DNA of 8,910 nucleotides from positions 1 to 8,910 of the forward strand of contig CAMJYF010000045.1 of NCBI GenBank assembly GCA_946409885.1, in the 5' to 3' direction. The stretch comes from an uncultured Clostridia bacterium (lineage in GTDB: Bacteria; Bacillota; Clostridia; Oscillospirales; Acutalibacteraceae). Below, in pieces: positions 6,740 through 8,910 of this stretch; position 1 is the stretch's first letter, and each line of letters starts with the position of its first letter. The notes under the pieces are model-generated. The model was not told the DNA's origin and did not search any database. It was given only the letters and a program-made list of their open reading frames with translations. The translations under genes and the position numbers were made by a program.

Positions 6740-6978
6740 ATTACATTACGCGCGTGCGCGCGCGAATTGAAACAAATCAAAGAACGCATCCTTTTCGCCG
6801 AACTGCTCATTACATTACGCGCGTGCGCGCGCGAATTGAAACAGTCCGTACTCGGTGTAGGTTTTGTCAGGTTTTAAATTACATTACGCGCGTGCGCGCG
6901 CGAATTGAAACATCTCTGACGTAACCGCCGGAGGTGTGACGGCCATTACATTACGCGCGTGCGTACGCGGATTGGTTC
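6740..6978 (+). CRISPR. Short CRISPR array: four 34-nt repeats, three spacers
   Basis: Repeats lie at 6740-6773, 6809-6842, 6878-6911 (all identical) and 6945-6978 (degenerate). Spacers are 6774-6808 (35 nt), 6843-6877 (35 nt) and 6912-6944 (33 nt), all different. Each repeat begins ATTACATTACG and ends GAATTGAAAC. Its centre can fold as CGCGCG-TGCG-CGCGCG (6749-6754 with 6759-6764 in repeat 1), a 6-bp all-GC stem with a tetraloop just before the tail. The last eight bases, ATTGAAAC, are the classic 5' handle of crRNAs made by Cas6 in type I-B and type III systems. The array should be read on the plus strand from the promoter at 6694-6722 and cut by the Cas6 encoded just upstream. Without an effector in the window the subtype cannot be fixed. 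Confidence 0.97.
6945..6978 (+). repeat. Degenerate terminal CRISPR repeat
   Basis: The first 19 bases match the other repeats exactly. After that, two bases of the stem and four near the 3' end differ (TACGCGGATTGGTTC in place of CGCGCGAATTGAAAC). The stem is weakened to four G-C pairs plus a mismatch and a G-U, and the ATTGAAAC handle becomes ATTGGTTC. Decay of the leader-distal repeat is usual and marks this as the 3' end of the array. Confidence 0.92.
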
Positions 6979-7030
6979 ATGACAACTGTTGCTGCAGCTT
7001 ATGGGCATTATCTTTCCCGGATGCAGATTT

Positions 7031-7071
7031 ACCAACACCCCCGATCAGACGTACCGATCGGGGGTGTTGGT
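7031..7071. repeat. Perfect 16-bp inverted repeat (hairpin) 52 bp after the array
   Basis: ACCAACACCCCCGATC (7031-7046) pairs without a mismatch with GATCGGGGGTGTTGGT (7056-7071) around a 9-nt loop AGACGTACC. No T-run follows on either strand, so it does not look like an ordinary intrinsic terminator. It could end or protect the array transcript, act as a protein binding site, or be a remnant of a small mobile element. Confidence 0.8.
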
Positions 7072-7182
7072 TATGGGAGGATTGCTTCTGTTCAAGACCT
7101 GCCGCCCTGCCGACAGACCTTTGCGGAACCGTACCGGCGGGCGGTTTTTCTCCCGCGCGAACAGACCCGCGCCGCGCAAAAC

Positions 7183-7239
7183 CGGCCCCATGAGGCGGCC
7201 ATACCATACCGGGCCGCAGGCGCTTGTGATATGGGGCCG
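7183..7239. repeat. Nested inverted repeats
   Basis: An outer 9-bp pair CGGCCCCAT (7183-7191) / ATGGGGCCG (7231-7239) encloses an inner 6-bp pair GCGGCC (7195-7200) / GGCCGC (7212-7217) with an 11-nt loop. The two helices could stack in RNA with a bulge on the 3' side. Function unknown; GC-rich DNA makes such pairs by chance more often. Confidence 0.5.
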
Positions 7240-7299
7240 TTGACGCAAGCAAGCAAAGACGGCGCTATGTTTTTGCTGAAAACTTCTCGTTTATCAACA

Positions 7300-7333
7300 A
7301 AAGGGCCGTCCGTTTTGACGCGGGCGGTCCTTT
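7300..7333 (-). terminator. Probable terminator of clpB
   Basis: A 13-bp stem with two G-T wobbles (7300-7312 with 7321-7333) encloses an 8-nt loop. On the minus strand it is followed by TTGTTGATAA, giving a run CCCTTTTGTTG at the stem exit, and it lies about 65 nt after the clpB stop. On the plus strand no T-run follows. Confidence 0.65.
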
Positions 7334-7398
7334 GTGTATAGGGCGGTTATTTTTAGGTAGGTAGATATTCAGGCAGGTATTTTGCGGTTGACGGTTTG

Positions 7399-8910
7399 TT
7401 ACCGGATCGTCGCCGTCAGCTGGCCGTCGCGCAGGTCCACTGCGATGGTGGAATCCGGCGCGGGGTCGGAGGCGATGATGAGCTTGGCGACGGCGTTTTC
7501 CACGGCGGTCTGGAGGAAGCGCTTCAAGGGCCTTGCGCCGTAGACCGGGTCATAGCCGTGGTCGGCGATGTAATCCTTCGCGTCGTCGCTGATTTCCAGT
7601 CCCAGGCGCTTGTCGGAGAGGCGCTTTTTCAGGTCGTTCGCCAGCAGGTCCACGATGCCGCGGATGTTGGCCTTGGTGAGGGGCTTATAGAAGACGGTCT
7701 CGTCCAGGCGGTTCAGGAATTCGGGCCGGAAGCTGCGCTTGAGCAGCATGCTCACCTGCTCCCGCGCCGCGTCGCTGATCTCGCCGTCCGCGCCGATGCC
7801 ATCCAGAATGATATCGGAGCCCAGGTTGGAGGTGAGGATGATGATGGTGTTCTTGAAATCCACCGTGCGGCCCTGGGAATCGGTGATGCGGCCGTCGTCC
7901 AGCACCTGCAGCAGGATGTTGAACACGTCCGGGTGGGCCTTTTCGATCTCGTCGAACAGCACCACCGCGTAGGGCTTTCTTCTGACGGCCTCCGTCAGCT
8001 GGCCGCCCTCGTCGTAGCCCACGTATCCGGGCGGCGCGCCGATGAGGCGGGAGACGGAGAACTTCTCCATGTACTCGCTCATGTCGATGCGCACCATGGC
8101 GTGCTCGTCGTCGAACAGGGCCTCCGCCAGCGCCTTGGCCAGCTCCGTTTTGCCCACGCCCGTGGGGCCCAGGAACAGGAAGGAACCGATGGGCCTGCGG
8201 GGATCGGCAATACCGGCGCGGGAGCGCAGGATGGCGTCGCAGACCTTCTGCACCGCCTCGTCCTGGCCGATGACCCGCTTGTGGATGATCTTGTCCAGCC
8301 CCAGCAGTTTGGCGCGCTCGCTCTCCATCAGCTTGCTGACCGGGATGCCGGTCCAGCGGGCCACGATGCGGGCGATCTCCTCCTCGGTGACCTTATCCCG
8401 CAGAAAGCGGTTTTTGCCCTGCTTTTCGCTGGCTTCCTCGGCCTCCTGCAGCTGGCGTTTCAGCTCCGGCAGGCGGCCGTATTTCAGTTCGGCGGCTGCC
8501 GTCAGGTCGTAGGCGTTCTGGGCCTGTTCGATCTGGGCCGTCACCTGCTCGATCTCCTCCCGGATGCGCTGCTCCGCGCCGATGGAGTTCTTTTCATTCT
8601 CCCAGATCGCCTTCATGCTGTTCAGCTCGTCCCGCAGCTGCGCCAGCTCCGCGCGGATCTCGTCCAGATGCTCCAGCGACAGCTTATCCGTCTCCTTGGA
8701 AAGGGCCTGCTCCTCGATTTCCAGCTGCATGATCTTGTGGCTGATCTCGTCCAGCTCCGCGGGCTGGGAGTTCATCTCCATCTTGATCATGGCACAGGCC
8801 TCGTCCACCAGGTCGATGGCCTTATCCGGCAGGAACCGGTCGGAGATGTAGCGGTCGGAGAGGGTGGCCGCCGCGATAAAGGCGTTATCCTGGATCTTCA
8901 CGCCGTGATA
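7399..8910 (-). CDS. clpB: ATP-dependent disaggregase ClpB, C-terminal part (runs off the right edge)
   Basis: ClpB is a hexameric AAA+ chaperone that, with DnaK, pulls proteins out of aggregates in the cytoplasm. The window holds its last 503 residues, against about 860 for the full protein. The order is as expected. The end of the first ATPase domain comes first (SDRYISDRFLPDKAIDLVDEA). The coiled-coil middle domain follows (about residues 45-170, with RxxELKYGRLPELKRQLQEAE), then ARWTGIPV, then the second ATPase domain. Its Walker A is GPTGVGKT (248-255), its pore loop GYVGYDEGG, its Walker B VVLFDEIEKAH, its sensor 1 ILTSN, its arginine-finger region FRPEFLNRLDE and its sensor 2 GARPLKR. 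The presence of the complete middle domain separates it from ClpC and ClpA. The frame is open to the window edge; the in-frame GTG at 8901 is an internal Val (YHGVKIQD in the family), not a start. The promoter and any heat-shock control site lie outside the window. Confidence 0.96.
   Translation of the reverse strand, partial: YHGVKIQDNAFIAAATLSDRYISDRFLPDKAIDLVDEACAMIKMEMNSQPAELDEISHKIMQLEIEEQALSKETDKLSLEHLDEIRAELAQLRDELNSMKAIWENEKNSIGAEQRIREEIEQVTAQIEQAQNAYDLTAAAELKYGRLPELKRQLQEAEEASEKQGKNRFLRDKVTEEEIARIVARWTGIPVSKLMESERAKLLGLDKIIHKRVIGQDEAVQKVCDAILRSRAGIADPRRPIGSFLFLGPTGVGKTELAKALAEALFDDEHAMVRIDMSEYMEKFSVSRLIGAPPGYVGYDEGGQLTEAVRRKPYAVVLFDEIEKAHPDVFNILLQVLDDGRITDSQGRTVDFKNTIIILTSNLGSDIILDGIGADGEISDAAREQVSMLLKRSFRPEFLNRLDETVFYKPLTKANIRGIVDLLANDLKKRLSDKRLGLEISDDAKDYIADHGYDPVYGARPLKRFLQTAVENAVAKLIIASDPAPDSTIAVDLRDGQLTATIR

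Larger units (their letters stand above)
6979..7398. other. Intergenic region between the array and clpB, no convincing gene
   Basis: This is 420 bp with several short overlapping open frames on both strands, none with a ribosome binding site, recognisable domain or consistent codon bias. It carries three inverted-repeat structures: a perfect 16-bp hairpin (7031-7071), a nested pair (7183-7239) and the clpB terminator (7300-7333). I see no promoter of good quality within it. Confidence 0.6.

Noticed and set aside
6694..6924. Open frame with the repeated peptide NYITRVRARIET
   Set aside because: It is the translation of the CRISPR repeats and spacers; no ribosome binding site, and it overlaps the array promoter.
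7124..7156. Possible terminator ending the array transcript (GC stem before TTTTT)
   Set aside because: Only about 4-5 consistent base pairs can be made before the T-run; too weak to call.
6979..7341. Several overlapping short frames after the array, possible small genes
   Set aside because: No ribosome binding sites, no domain, no consistent codon bias, and they run through strong inverted repeats.
8899..8901. GTG as a start codon for a short ClpB
   Set aside because: The frame continues to the edge with YHG, matching the conserved ClpB sequence before KIQD, so the gene is simply cut by the window.

Overview
The window looks like a chromosomal segment from a fairly GC-rich member of the Clostridia (Firmicutes), perhaps a gut Oscillospiraceae or Ruminococcaceae-type genome. 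The basis is AGGAGG-type ribosome binding sites 6-8 nt before starts, textbook sigma-A promoters (TTGACA-17-TATAAT occurs three times), an IS4-type transposase and the protein families present. The taxonomic assignment is inference.

Left part (1-3187, plus strand). The 3' part of an IS4-family transposase enters from the left edge. Its AT-rich tail runs directly into a GC-rich reading frame that lacks its N-terminus and resembles a GH36-type alpha-galactosidase TIM barrel. This looks like a glycosidase gene broken by the insertion sequence. Next, with its own promoter, is a secreted PHP-domain (metal-dependent phosphoesterase-like) protein, closed by a strong hairpin terminator.

Middle part (3188-5145, minus strand). 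A stand-alone condensation-domain-type acyltransferase with an intact HHxxxDG motif and a DUF1810-family protein each have a perfect-consensus promoter.

CRISPR island (about 5245-6978, plus strand). A 128-residue protein I do not recognise lies 13 bp upstream of a cas6 gene, in an apparent two-gene operon ended by a GC-rich hairpin and T6 terminator. After a roughly 210-bp GC-rich gap, a perfect consensus promoter fires about 10 nt before a very short CRISPR array: four 34-nt repeats and three spacers of 35, 35 and 33 nt. The last repeat is degenerate. Repeats end in ATTGAAAC behind a (CG)-rich stem, the expected Cas6 substrate. No adaptation gene (cas1/cas2) and no effector gene is in the window, so this is a solo-Cas6 mini-CRISPR locus. 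It either borrows an effector from elsewhere in the genome or makes small RNAs for another use. This island is the best candidate for something undescribed.

Right part (6979-8910). About 420 bp of apparently non-coding DNA contains a perfect 16-bp hairpin and nested inverted repeats. It is followed by the C-terminal 503 codons of the disaggregase ClpB on the minus strand, which runs off the right edge and has a terminator hairpin after its stop.
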